From the NCBI RefSeq assembly GCF_003386285.1, contig NZ_QPNC01000022.1:1-39703 (forward strand): DNA of 39,703 bases, in the 5' to 3' direction. Both the position numbers and the translations under genes were made by a program. Each line of letters opens with the position of its first letter. Positions within the stretch are counted from its first letter, which is position 1. Below the pieces are notes generated by a model. It ran no database searches. It was not told the origin of the DNA and worked only from the letters and a program-made list of their open reading frames with translations. The DNA is from Nocardiopsis sp. FIRDI 009. Its GTDB lineage: Bacteria; Actinomycetota; Actinomycetes; Streptosporangiales; Streptosporangiaceae. Positions 15,279 to 22,712 of this stretch are shown piece by piece.

Positions 15279-15284
15279 TACCGT
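15279..15284 (+). promoter_or_regulatory. -10 box of a leaderless pirin transcript
   Basis: TACCGT lies 7 nt before the GTG start at 15292, the spacing expected when transcription begins at the start codon. No Shine-Dalgarno sequence is present. Confidence 0.5.
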
Positions 15285-15291
15285 CGACCAG

Positions 15292-16278
15292 GTGAGCAAC
15301 CAGGAACGCCGCCCCAGCGAAGAACGCGTGTGCACCGCCCAGCACCCGCCCCCCTGCCCGGACACCGAACTCCTGCTCCCCCGCGAGGTCCCCCTGGGCG
15401 GACCCCGCGCCATGCCCGTCCTGAGGTCCCTGCCCAACAAGAACCGCCGCATGATCGGCGCCTGGTGCTTCGCCGACGTCTACGGCCCCACCGACCTCAC
15501 CCACCAGGCGGGCATGCAGGTCCCCCCACACCCCCACATCGGCCTGCAGACCGTCAGCTGGCTCATCCAGGGCCGCATCCACCACCGCGACAGCCTCGGC
15601 TCCGACCAACTCGTCCGACCCGGACAGCTCAGCATCATGACCGCCGGACACGGCATCGCCCACTCCGAACGCACACCCCGCCACGCGCCACCGGTCCTGC
15701 ACGGCGCCCAACTGTGGATCGCCCTACCCGAAGGCGACCGCCACGGCCCGCCCGCCTTCGCCCACCACGCGGACCTGCCCGTCCTCACCCACCCGGGCGC
15801 ACACGTCACCGTCATCGCCGGAGACGTCGACGGCCACACCTCACCCGCCCGCGTGCACACCCCGCTCATGGGCGCCCAGATCACCCTGGCCCCCGGCGCC
15901 GACCTGACCCTGCCCCTGGACCCGGACTTCGAACACGGCGTCCTGGCCCTGGACACCCCACTCGACCTCCTCGGCCACCGCGTCGACCCCGCGGCCCTGC
16001 TCTACCTCGGCCCCGGACGGGACGAGATCACGCTCTCCAGCCCACACCCCGCCCGCCTCCTCCTCATCGGCGGCACCCCCTTCACCGAGGACCTCCTCAT
16101 GTGGTGGAACCTCGTGGGCCGCGACCACGACGAGATCGTCCAGGCCCGCGCCGACTGGGAACGCGACCGCACCGGCCAGGGCACCCGCTTCGCCCCCGTC
16201 CCCGGCGACGACGGACCGGCCCTGCCCGCACCCGAGCTGCCCACCGCCCGCATGCGCCCCCGCCCCCGCCACCGCTGA
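15292..16278 (+). CDS. pirin family protein
   Basis: A 328-residue bicupin. The N-terminal cupin has the pirin metal site: PHPHIGLQTVSWLIQG (about residues 80-96) with two His ligands, HHRDSLGSDQLVRPGQLSIMTAG (about 98-120) and HGIAHSE (about 121-127) with the Glu ligand, so all four expected ligands seem present. The C-terminal cupin includes ALDTPLDLLG and the pirin C-terminal signature around FTEDLLMWWNLVGRDHDEI (about 265-285). Bacterial pirins are Fe(II) proteins with quercetinase or regulatory activity. The GTG start appears leaderless. A hairpin overlaps its stop codon. It stands alone, so its role cannot be deduced from neighbours. Confidence 0.92.
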   Translation: MSNQERRPSEERVCTAQHPPPCPDTELLLPREVPLGGPRAMPVLRSLPNKNRRMIGAWCFADVYGPTDLTHQAGMQVPPHPHIGLQTVSWLIQGRIHHRDSLGSDQLVRPGQLSIMTAGHGIAHSERTPRHAPPVLHGAQLWIALPEGDRHGPPAFAHHADLPVLTHPGAHVTVIAGDVDGHTSPARVHTPLMGAQITLAPGADLTLPLDPDFEHGVLALDTPLDLLGHRVDPAALLYLGPGRDEITLSSPHPARLLLIGGTPFTEDLLMWWNLVGRDHDEIVQARADWERDRTGQGTRFAPVPGDDGPALPAPELPTARMRPRPRHR

Positions 16279-16292
16279 GGGGAACACCCCTC
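16277..16292 (+). terminator. hairpin overlapping the pirin stop codon
   Basis: GAGGGG (16277-16282) and CCCCTC (16287-16292) with an AACA loop form a compact stem directly at the end of the pirin gene. There is no T-run, so it is a moderate-strength terminator candidate. Confidence 0.45.
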
Positions 16293-16440
16293 GCCAAGGC
16301 GCACTGAACACCCCCGGTAAGCCCGCATTGCCTTCGACGCCACCCCCAGCGCGCTAGACAATCTCCACCAACCACACCAACACAGCACGACAACACGTCG
16401 CACCGCACACCTCGACAGTGCCCAAACGCCCAACTCCTGC

Positions 16441-16477
16441 TAGCGTGCGGATCGCGAACAACATGATGATTTAGGAG
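16441..16477 (+). promoter_or_regulatory. promoter, MMI mini-ORF and ribosome site of the sodium symporter gene
   Basis: TAGCGT (16441-16446) matches the TANNNT -10 box. Downstream, a three-codon frame ATG ATG ATT TAG (16463-16474) ends inside the Shine-Dalgarno GGAG (16474-16477), which is 8 nt before the symporter ATG. A Met-Met-Ile mini-ORF overlapping the ribosome site could couple or gate translation initiation, but this may be chance. The remainder of 16293-16440 holds no gene. Confidence 0.4.
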
Positions 16478-16485
16478 ACCTGAAC

Positions 16486-18030
16486 ATGGTCCAACAGACG
16501 CGCGAGCAGTGGGGGACGCGCGCGGGCTTCCTCATGGCGGCGATCGGATCCGCCATCGGCCTGGGCAACATCTGGCGATTCCCCTACGTCGCCTACGAGA
16601 ACGGCGGCGGCGCCTTCCTGCTGCCCTACCTCGTCGCCCTCCTGACCGCGGGCATCCCCCTGCTCATCCTCGAATACGCCATCGGACACCGGTACCGCTC
16701 CTCAGCACCCCTGTCCTACCGGCGACTCTTCCGCCCCGCCGAAGCGATCGGCTGGTGGCAGGTCGCGATCTGCTTCGTGATCGCCGTCTACTACGCCGTC
16801 ATCATCGCCTGGGCGATCCGCTACACCTTCTTCTCCTTCGGACAGCAGTGGGGCCAGGACCCCAACGCCTTCTTCTTCGGAGAGTTCCTCCAACTCGCCG
16901 AAGGCCCCACCATGGTCTCCGGCTACGTCTCCGGCGTCGCCTGGCCCCTGGTCGGCGTGTGGGTCGTCGTCCTGGGCATCCTGGCCCTGGGCATCCGCAA
17001 CGGCGTGGAGAAGGCCAACCGCATCTTCATCCCCCTACTGCTGGTCCTCTTCCTCGTCCTGGTCGGCCAAGCCCTGACCCTCGACGGAGCCACCGCAGGA
17101 CTCGACGCCCTGTTCACCCCCGACTGGGGCGAGATGCTCAACGGCAGCGTCTGGATCGCCGCCTACGGACAGATCTTCTTCTCCCTGTCCATCGGCTTCG
17201 GCATCATGGTCACCTACGCCTCCTACCTGCGCCGCAAGTCCGACCTGACCGGCTCCGCCCTCGTCGCGGGCTTCGCCAACAGCTCCTTCGAACTCCTGGC
17301 CGGCATCGGCGTCTTCGCCGCCCTGGGCTTCATGGCCACCAGCGCCGGCACCAACGTCGACGAGGTCGCCACCTCCGGACTGGGCCTGGCCTTCGTCGCC
17401 TTCCCGCAGATCATCTCCAGCCTGCCCTTCGGCGCCAGCCTCTTCGGCGTGCTGTTCTTCGGCTCCCTGGTCGTGGCGGGCATCAGCTCCCTGCTCAGCA
17501 TCGTCCAGGTCATCGTCTCGGCCGTACACGAACGCACCGGACTGGGCCGCGTCCCCACCGTCCTGACCGTCGGCGGCGCCACCGCCCTGGCCTCGATCCT
17601 GCTCTTCCCCACCCACGAGGGACTGTTCTTCCTCGACGCCTTCGACCACTTCATCAACCAGTACGGCATCGCCCTGGCCGGCCTGATCCTCATCATCACC
17701 GTCGCCTGGATCGCCCGCAGACTCCCGGTGTTCCAGAACCACGCCAACGCCGTGTCCTCACTGCCCCTGGGCCTGTGGTGGCGCCTGACCCTGGGCATCG
17801 TCACACCCGCCCTGCTCGGCTACATGATGTGGGACAGCCTGCGCACCGAACTGACCACCAGGTACGAGGAGTACCCCGCCCAGTTCCTGCTCAGCGCGGG
17901 CTGGGGCGTGGCCATCGGCGCCATCGTCATCGGCGTGATCGTCTCGCTCGTGCCCTGGAAGCGCGCCGACGAACTCGCCGCCCAGGACGCCCGAGCCGAC
18001 CAGACCCCCACCACGGAAGGGGACCAGTGA
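16486..18030 (+). CDS. sodium-dependent (NSS/SNF family) amino acid transporter, MetP-like
   Basis: A 514-residue neurotransmitter:sodium symporter homologue with eleven or twelve helices. TM1 carries the unwound substrate/sodium site MAAIGSAIGLGNIWRFPYVAYENGGGAFLLPY (about residues 18-49, in family order). TM6 carries SLSIGFGIMVTYASYL (about 236-251), and TM7-8 include VAGFANSSFELLAGIGVFAALGF and FGVLFFGSLVVAGISSLLS. It takes up amino acids with sodium. The next gene, overlapping by 1 nt, encodes a 38-residue MetS-family subunit. That pairing is known from the MetPS methionine/alanine importer of Corynebacterium glutamicum, so methionine or alanine import is the best guess. The start is supported by GGAG 8 nt upstream. 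Confidence 0.93.
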   Translation: MVQQTREQWGTRAGFLMAAIGSAIGLGNIWRFPYVAYENGGGAFLLPYLVALLTAGIPLLILEYAIGHRYRSSAPLSYRRLFRPAEAIGWWQVAICFVIAVYYAVIIAWAIRYTFFSFGQQWGQDPNAFFFGEFLQLAEGPTMVSGYVSGVAWPLVGVWVVVLGILALGIRNGVEKANRIFIPLLLVLFLVLVGQALTLDGATAGLDALFTPDWGEMLNGSVWIAAYGQIFFSLSIGFGIMVTYASYLRRKSDLTGSALVAGFANSSFELLAGIGVFAALGFMATSAGTNVDEVATSGLGLAFVAFPQIISSLPFGASLFGVLFFGSLVVAGISSLLSIVQVIVSAVHERTGLGRVPTVLTVGGATALASILLFPTHEGLFFLDAFDHFINQYGIALAGLILIITVAWIARRLPVFQNHANAVSSLPLGLWWRLTLGIVTPALLGYMMWDSLRTELTTRYEEYPAQFLLSAGWGVAIGAIVIGVIVSLVPWKRADELAAQDARADQTPTTEGDQ

Positions 18031-18146
18031 TGTCCACCAGCGCCATCATCATGATGGCCGTCTCCATGCTTCTGCTCTGGGGCGGCCTCGCCGCGGCCAT
18101 CATCAACCTGCGCCGCAACCCCGAGGAACCCGAACACCAGGACTAG
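18030..18146 (+). CDS. metS: MetS-family small subunit of the NSS transporter
   Basis: A 38-residue protein with one membrane helix (AIIMMAVSMLLLWGGLAAAI, residues 5-24) followed by a short charged tail, NLRRNPEEPEHQD. This is the size and layout of the MetS family, an essential accessory subunit of MetP-type sodium symporters in actinobacteria. Its ATG overlaps the TGA of the transporter gene (TGATG), implying translational coupling. A strong hairpin follows, so the two genes form a bicistronic operon. Confidence 0.82.
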   Translation: MSTSAIIMMAVSMLLLWGGLAAAIINLRRNPEEPEHQD

Positions 18147-18157
18147 ACGGCCCACCC

Positions 18158-18182
18158 GGGGCGGCGGACACCCCGCCGCCCC
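18158..18182 (+). terminator. terminator of the symporter operon
   Basis: GGGGCGGCGG (18158-18167) and CCGCCGCCCC (18173-18182) form a perfect 10-bp stem with a 5-nt loop, 12 bp after the metS stop. Confidence 0.65.
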
Positions 18183-18201
18183 ACACCCCCCAAGGACCCC
18201 C

Positions 18202-18813
18202 ATGCCCGCCACCCGCCACCTCTACCTGGCCCGACACGCCAACGCCGACCCCACCACCGGCGACCTCACCGACACCGGGCGACGCCAGGCGCCCCGACTC
18301 GGCCACCGCCTGAGCGCCCTCACCCCCCGCGCCCTCCACCACGGCCCCCTGCCACGCGCCACCCAGACCGCGCACCTGGTCGCCGACCACCTCCCCGGCA
18401 TCCACCCCCACCCCACCCCCGAAGCAGGGGACTACATCCCCCACATCCCCACCCGCCAGGAACTACCCCCCGAACACGCCGACCGGATCCTGGACTTCGT
18501 CCACGCCCATCCCGCCACCGAACGCGACCCCGCCCTGGCCCACCGCGCCCTGTCCCGGTTCACCGGCCCCACCGACGGCGACCACGACGTCCACGACATC
18601 GTCATCACCCACGCCTACCTCGTCGGGCGGATCGTGTGCGCCGCCCTCGGGGCCCCCGCCTGGACGTGGACCGCCCTCGCCCCCGCCAACGCGGCACTCA
18701 CCGTCATCCGCTACGCTCCCGACCGCGCCCCCGCACTCCTGACCTTCAACGACGTCTCCCACCTGGACCCCGACCTGCGCTGGACCGGCTTCCCGCCCCA
18801 CCTGACCCCCTGA
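18202..18813 (+). CDS. histidine phosphatase family protein
   Basis: A 203-residue phosphoglycerate-mutase-like protein. The catalytic RHG-type motif is LYLARHANAD (about residues 7-16), with RHA replacing RHG. The phosphate-pocket arginine is in the ALHHGPLPRATQTAHLVADHL stretch (about 43-63), and the second catalytic His is in DIVITHAYLVGRIV (about 133-146). All core residues of the branch 2-like histidine phosphatase fold are visible. Substrate cannot be predicted. The ATG is preceded only by CCAAGGACCCCC. It stands 82 bp before the MOSC gene on the same strand. Confidence 0.85.
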   Translation: MPATRHLYLARHANADPTTGDLTDTGRRQAPRLGHRLSALTPRALHHGPLPRATQTAHLVADHLPGIHPHPTPEAGDYIPHIPTRQELPPEHADRILDFVHAHPATERDPALAHRALSRFTGPTDGDHDVHDIVITHAYLVGRIVCAALGAPAWTWTALAPANAALTVIRYAPDRAPALLTFNDVSHLDPDLRWTGFPPHLTP

Positions 18814-18895
18814 CTCCCGGCAGCGCCCCCACCGCCCACGTGCCACAACGCGCCCGGGCCGAACCCCGGCCCACACCCCAACGGAGAAGGCGGCC

Positions 18896-19438
18896 ATGCA
18901 TCCCACCGTCACCGCGGTCAGCGCCCACCCCACCCACACCTTCACCAAACCCACCCGCCCCAGCATCCGCCTCCTGGCCGGACTCGGCGTCGAGGGCGAC
19001 GCCCACCTGGGCACCACCGTCCAGCACCGCTCCCGCGTCGCCCAGGACCCCACCCAACCCAACCTGCGCCAGGTCCACCTCATCCACGCCGAACTCCTCG
19101 ACGAGGTCGCCACCGAAGGGTTCCACGTCCTGCCCGGCCAGCTGGGCGAGAACATCACCACCCGAGGCCTGGACCCGCTCTCCCTGGGCACCGGAACCGT
19201 CCTGCACCTGGGCCCCGACGCCCGGATCCGCGTCACCGGACTGCGCAACCCCTGCGCCCAAATCAACGACTTCGCCCCCGGCCTCCTCGCGCACATGGTC
19301 CGCCGCGAACAGGACGGCACCATCACCCGCCGCGCCGGCATCATGGGCACCGTCCTGGCCAGCGGAACCGTCGAACCCGGCATGCGCATCACCGTGCACC
19401 CACCCCAGGGACCCCACATCCCCCTCCAACGCGTCTGA
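18896..19438 (+). CDS. MOSC domain-containing protein
   Basis: A 180-residue stand-alone MOSC domain. It shows the glycine-rich GLGVEGDAHLGTTVQHRS (about residues 31-48), LRQVHLIHAELLDEV, LPGQLGENITTRGLDPLSLGTGTVL (about 80-104), and the conserved cysteine in RVTGLRNPCAQINDFAPGLL (about 111-130). MOSC proteins deliver or use sulfur bound to that Cys, or hold molybdopterin, and some reduce N-hydroxylated compounds such as 6-hydroxylaminopurine. The ATG follows ACGGAGAAGGCGGCC. No molybdenum enzyme is adjacent. Confidence 0.92.
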   Translation: MHPTVTAVSAHPTHTFTKPTRPSIRLLAGLGVEGDAHLGTTVQHRSRVAQDPTQPNLRQVHLIHAELLDEVATEGFHVLPGQLGENITTRGLDPLSLGTGTVLHLGPDARIRVTGLRNPCAQINDFAPGLLAHMVRREQDGTITRRAGIMGTVLASGTVEPGMRITVHPPQGPHIPLQRV

Positions 19439-19491
19439 CCTCCGCGCCCGACACCCCCACACCACACACCCCAGCCCCGCCCCACCGGTGC

Positions 19492-19497
19492 TAGCGT
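19492..19497 (+). promoter_or_regulatory. -10 box of the NmrA-like reductase gene
   Basis: TAGCGT, the same hexamer as before the sodium symporter gene, lies 30 nt before the ATG at 19528, with AGAGGGGG as ribosome site in between. Confidence 0.45.
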
Positions 19498-19527
19498 CAA
19501 ACCCCGGGACGCGAAGAGGGGGCACGC

Positions 19528-20289
19528 ATGCACACGATCCTCGTCACCGGCGCCACCGGAACCCTGGGCCGCCCCCTCACCACCCGGCTACGCCAGGCCG
19601 GACACCACGTGCGCACCCTGAGTCGGCACCCCCGCCCCGACGACCCCCACTCCCACGCCGTCGACCTGCGCACCGGCGCCGGACTCGACACCGCCGTCGA
19701 GGGAACCGACACCATCGTGCACTGCGCCACCACCCCCACCGGCGGCGACATCCCCGCCGCCACCCGCCTCATCCGCGCCGCCCGCCGCGCCGGAGCCACC
19801 CACCTCGTCTACATCTCCATCGTCGGCGTCGACCGCATCCCCCTGGGCTACTACCAGGCCAAGTACACGATCGAACGCGCCCTGGAGGCCTCCGGGCTCG
19901 GCTGGACCCTGTTGCGCACCACCCAGTTCCACGACCTGGTCGTGCGCCTCCTCACCGCCGCCGCCCGCCTGCCCCTCGTGCCCGTACCCGACGTCGACGT
20001 CCAACCCGTCGACGCCGACGAGGTCGCCGCCCGCCTGGCCCACCTGGCCGAACACGACCCCGCCGGACGCGTCCCCGACATGGGCGGCCCCCGCGTGGAG
20101 TCGATGCCCGACCTGGCCCGCGCCTACCTCGACGCCACCGACGACCACCGCCGCGTCCTGCCCGTGCGCCTACCCGGAGCGACCTACGCCGCCTACGCGG
20201 CGGGCCACCACCTGACCCCCGCACGCGACATCGGACGCGCCACCTTCGCCGACCACCTCGCCCAGCACCCGCCCCCGCCCCACCGCTGA
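19528..20289 (+). CDS. NAD(P)-binding NmrA/atypical SDR family protein
   Basis: A 253-residue Rossmann protein. The nucleotide-binding motif is ILVTGATGTLGRPLTTRL (about residues 3-20). Next come VRTLSRHPRP (NADP-type basic loop, about 29-38), VHCATTPTGGD (about 67), AGATHLVYISIVGVDRIPLGYYQAKYTIERAL (split about 90-121, with Tyr and Lys in the YYQAK region), WTLLRTTQFHDLV and VQPVDADEVAARL (about 155-168). This is typical of NmrA-like, quinone-oxidoreductase-like reductases. The substrate is unknown. Its stop TGA and the stop TCA of the convergent DUF1348 gene abut as TGATCA. Confidence 0.9.
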   Translation: MHTILVTGATGTLGRPLTTRLRQAGHHVRTLSRHPRPDDPHSHAVDLRTGAGLDTAVEGTDTIVHCATTPTGGDIPAATRLIRAARRAGATHLVYISIVGVDRIPLGYYQAKYTIERALEASGLGWTLLRTTQFHDLVVRLLTAAARLPLVPVPDVDVQPVDADEVAARLAHLAEHDPAGRVPDMGGPRVESMPDLARAYLDATDDHRRVLPVRLPGATYAAYAAGHHLTPARDIGRATFADHLAQHPPPPHR

Positions 20290-20745
20290 TCACGCCAGGG
20301 GGAACGGCCTCCCGTGCTCCTCGACCGGGCGGGGACCGAAGATCCGCCGCTGGTCCTCGGTGATCTCAACGTCGTTGATGCTCGCCTCCCGACGCCGCAT
20401 CAACCCCTGCCCGTCGAACTCCCACAACTCATTGCCGTAACTGCGCCACCACCGGCCCTCCGCGTCACGGCACTCGTACTGGAACCGCACCGCGATCCGG
20501 TCCTCCCCGAACGCCCACAGCTCCTTACGCAACGCATAGTCGAGCTCACGCTCCCACTTACGCCGCAGGAACGCCTCGATCTCAGCGCGACCGGTGACGA
20601 ACTCGCTCCGGTTGCGCCACACCGAATCCGGTGTGTACGCCAACGCCACCCTGGCCGCGTCACGCGTGTTCCACGCGTCCTCGGCGGCCTGCACCTTCAT
20701 CCGGGCGTCGGACTCGGTGAACGGCGGAACGGGCGGACGGCTCAT
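20290..20745 (-). CDS. DUF1348 / nuclear transport factor 2-like protein
   Basis: A 151-residue protein of the SnoaL/NTF2-like fold. The sequence follows the DUF1348 pattern: [21 protein letters not shown] (about residues 9-29), [21 protein letters not shown] (about 33-53), [21 protein letters not shown] (about 59-79), [30 protein letters not shown] (split about 82-111), then [11 protein letters not shown]. It is a cytoplasmic protein of unknown function; the pocket suggests small-molecule binding. The start codon is the ATG at 20745 with GAGGAGAGTCGACC upstream, a good ribosome site. It is divergent from the GlxA-like regulator 129 bp away, which might control it. Confidence 0.9.
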   Translation of the reverse strand: MSRPPVPPFTESDARMKVQAAEDAWNTRDAARVALAYTPDSVWRNRSEFVTGRAEIEAFLRRKWERELDYALRKELWAFGEDRIAVRFQYECRDAEGRWWRSYGNELWEFDGQGLMRRREASINDVEITEDQRRIFGPRPVEEHGRPFPLA

Positions 20746-20861
20746 GGTCGACTCTCCTCATCTCGGAACCTTGCCAACAACACCGAGAATGCCCGCGCCC
20801 CCACACTCACCACGATGTCCCAAGCGACATCAAACCCACACATTCGGACACGCGGGTGCGG

Positions 20862-20867
20862 TACCGT
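20862..20867 (+). promoter_or_regulatory. -10 box of a leaderless GlxA-like regulator transcript
   Basis: TACCGT lies 7 nt before ATG 20875, and no Shine-Dalgarno sequence is present, consistent with a leaderless mRNA. Confidence 0.5.
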
Positions 20868-20874
20868 ACCCCGC

Positions 20875-21831
20875 ATGCCACCACGCACCATCGCCGTCCT
20901 GGCCTACGACGGGGCACGCCTGATGGACGTCACCGCACCCCTGGAGGTCCTCAGCACCGCCCGCGGATTCGGCGCCGACTACCGCACCGTCCTCTGCTCC
21001 CCCGACGGCCGCCCCGTCACCACCGCCACCGGCACCCGCCTGCTCGCCGACGCCGCGGCGGCCGACGTCGACGCCCTCCACACCCTCATCGTCCCCGGGT
21101 CCCCCACCCTGCCCCGCACCCCCACCCCCGACGGGCTCGCCGACGCCATCCACACCCTGGCCGACCGCGCCACCCGCGTCGCCTCGGTGTGCACCGGAGC
21201 CTTCGCCCTGGCCCGCACCGGACTCCTCGACGGCCGCCGCGCCACCACCCACTGGCGCCACACCGCCCTGCTGGCCCGCGTCCACCCCCGCGTCCGCGTC
21301 GAACCCGACGCCCTCCACGTCCACGACGGCCACATCCTCACCTCAGCCGGAGTCAGCGCGGGCATCGACCTGTCCCTGGCCCTGGTCGAAGACGACCACG
21401 GCCCCCAAACCGCCCGCGACACCGCCCGCGACCTGGTCGTCTTCCTCCAACGCCCCGGCGGACAGTCCCAGTTCTCCGCCCCCTCCCGTACCCCGCCCAC
21501 CCGCGACAACCGGCTCCGCGCCGTCCTCGACGCGATCGCGGCCGACCCCGCCGCCCACCACTCCACCCCGGCCCTGGCCGCCCTGGCCAACGTCAGCACA
21601 CGCCACCTCACCCGCCTCTTCCACGAACAGCTCGGCACCACCCCCGCCGCCCACGTCGAGACCGTCCGCCTGGAAGCCGCCCAAACCCTCCTCGAAACCG
21701 GAGAGAGCGTCACCACCGCCGCCCACCGCAGCGGACTGGGCAGCGACGAATCCCTCCGCCGCGCCTTCCTGCGCCACCTGGGCATCACCCCCTCCGCCTA
21801 CCGCGCCCGCTTCCGCACCACCACCCCCTGA
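20875..21831 (+). CDS. GlxA-type regulator: DJ-1/PfpI domain plus AraC DNA-binding domain
   Basis: A 318-residue regulator. The N-terminal DJ-1/PfpI (GATase1-like) domain covers about residues 4-185: IAVLAYDGARLMDVTAPLEVL, then VASVCTGAFALARTGLLDGRRATTHW with the nucleophile-elbow Cys, and ILTSAGVSAGIDLSLALVE. QRPGGQSQFSAPSRT links to the AraC double helix-turn-helix (about 218-315), whose helices include HSTPALAALANVSTRHLTRLF and VTTAAHRSGLGSDESLRRAF. GlxA-type proteins are mostly transcription activators with non-catalytic sensor domains. The ATG at 20875 replaces a much longer frame that would cross the divergent gene. It ends 25 bp before the Mut7-C gene. Confidence 0.92.
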   Translation: MPPRTIAVLAYDGARLMDVTAPLEVLSTARGFGADYRTVLCSPDGRPVTTATGTRLLADAAAADVDALHTLIVPGSPTLPRTPTPDGLADAIHTLADRATRVASVCTGAFALARTGLLDGRRATTHWRHTALLARVHPRVRVEPDALHVHDGHILTSAGVSAGIDLSLALVEDDHGPQTARDTARDLVVFLQRPGGQSQFSAPSRTPPTRDNRLRAVLDAIAADPAAHHSTPALAALANVSTRHLTRLFHEQLGTTPAAHVETVRLEAAQTLLETGESVTTAAHRSGLGSDESLRRAFLRHLGITPSAYRARFRTTTP

Positions 21832-21856
21832 CACACCCCCGTGCCATCCTGGAGGA

Positions 21857-22600
21857 ATGGAACAGGCCACCCTGACCCTGCGCATCGCGCCCGAACTCCG
21901 GTTCTTCCTGCCCCCACGCCACCGGAACGACGCCCCCGTCCACACCGACCACGACGGCACCTCCACCCTCGGCCACATCGTGGAATCCCTGGGCATCCCC
22001 CGCACCGAGATCGGCACCCTGTACGCCGACGGCCACCCCGTCGACCCCACCCACCGCCCCGGCCCCGCCCAGATCATCGACGTCACCCCCGTCCCCCGCC
22101 CCCAACCCCTACCCCCCGGCTTCGACCCGCCCCGCTTCCTCCTCGACGTCCACCTGGGCACCCTCGCCCGCCGCCTGCGCCTCCTCGGCCTGGACACCGA
22201 CTACCACAACGACCGCGACGACCCCACCCTCGTCCGCCAAGCCAACGACCAACACCGCGTCCTGCTCACCCGCGACCGCAAACTCCTGTGCCGCAAAGCC
22301 CTACGCGCGGGCGCCCACATCCACCACGACCAACCCGACCAGCAACTCACCGACGTCCTGGACCGCTTCGCCCCACCCCTGGCCCCCTGGACCCGCTGCC
22401 TGGAATGCAACGGACCCCTCTCCCACGTCGACAAGGGCGAGGTCGCCCACACCCTGCCCGCCGGAACCCGCGCCACCTACGACACCTTCGCCCGCTGCGA
22501 CACCTGCGGCCACGTGTACTGGCCCGGCGCCCACCACGAACACCTCACCCAGATCATCCGCGACGCCCAAGCCACCCTCACCGCCCACCCCACACCCTGA
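21857..22600 (+). CDS. Mut7-C RNase domain protein with N-terminal ubiquitin-like domain
   Basis: A 247-residue protein of the Mut7-C family. Residues 1-78 form the ubiquitin/ThiS-like prodomain (LTLRIAPELRFFLPPRHR, then TLGHIVESLGIPRTEIGTLYADG). The Mut7-C PIN-like RNase domain starts at about residue 91 with RFLLDVHLGTLARRLRLLGLDTDY, in which the Asp is the predicted metal-binding residue. It continues through HRVLLTRDRKLLCRKAL (about 132-150). A zinc ribbon closes it with two Cys pairs, CLECNGPL (about 182) and CDTCGHVYW (about 215). The family is predicted to be ribonucleases; the fusion to a ubiquitin-like domain is recurrent but unexplained. GGAGG lies just before the ATG. It may be co-transcribed with the GlxA-like gene. 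Confidence 0.85.
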   Translation: MEQATLTLRIAPELRFFLPPRHRNDAPVHTDHDGTSTLGHIVESLGIPRTEIGTLYADGHPVDPTHRPGPAQIIDVTPVPRPQPLPPGFDPPRFLLDVHLGTLARRLRLLGLDTDYHNDRDDPTLVRQANDQHRVLLTRDRKLLCRKALRAGAHIHHDQPDQQLTDVLDRFAPPLAPWTRCLECNGPLSHVDKGEVAHTLPAGTRATYDTFARCDTCGHVYWPGAHHEHLTQIIRDAQATLTAHPTP

Positions 22601-22698
22601 CCACCGACCAAAGACCACCACGAAACAACCGGGCACGACCAGGGCCCCGCACAGGGCCACACCATCCACAACCCGCCCCCGACCAGCGCACACATCCA

Positions 22699-22704
22699 TA
22701 GACT
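22699..22704 (+). promoter_or_regulatory. -10 box of a probably leaderless LysR gene
   Basis: TAGACT lies 8 nt before ATG 22713 without a ribosome-binding site between them. Confidence 0.4.
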
Positions 22705-22712
22705 CAACAACC

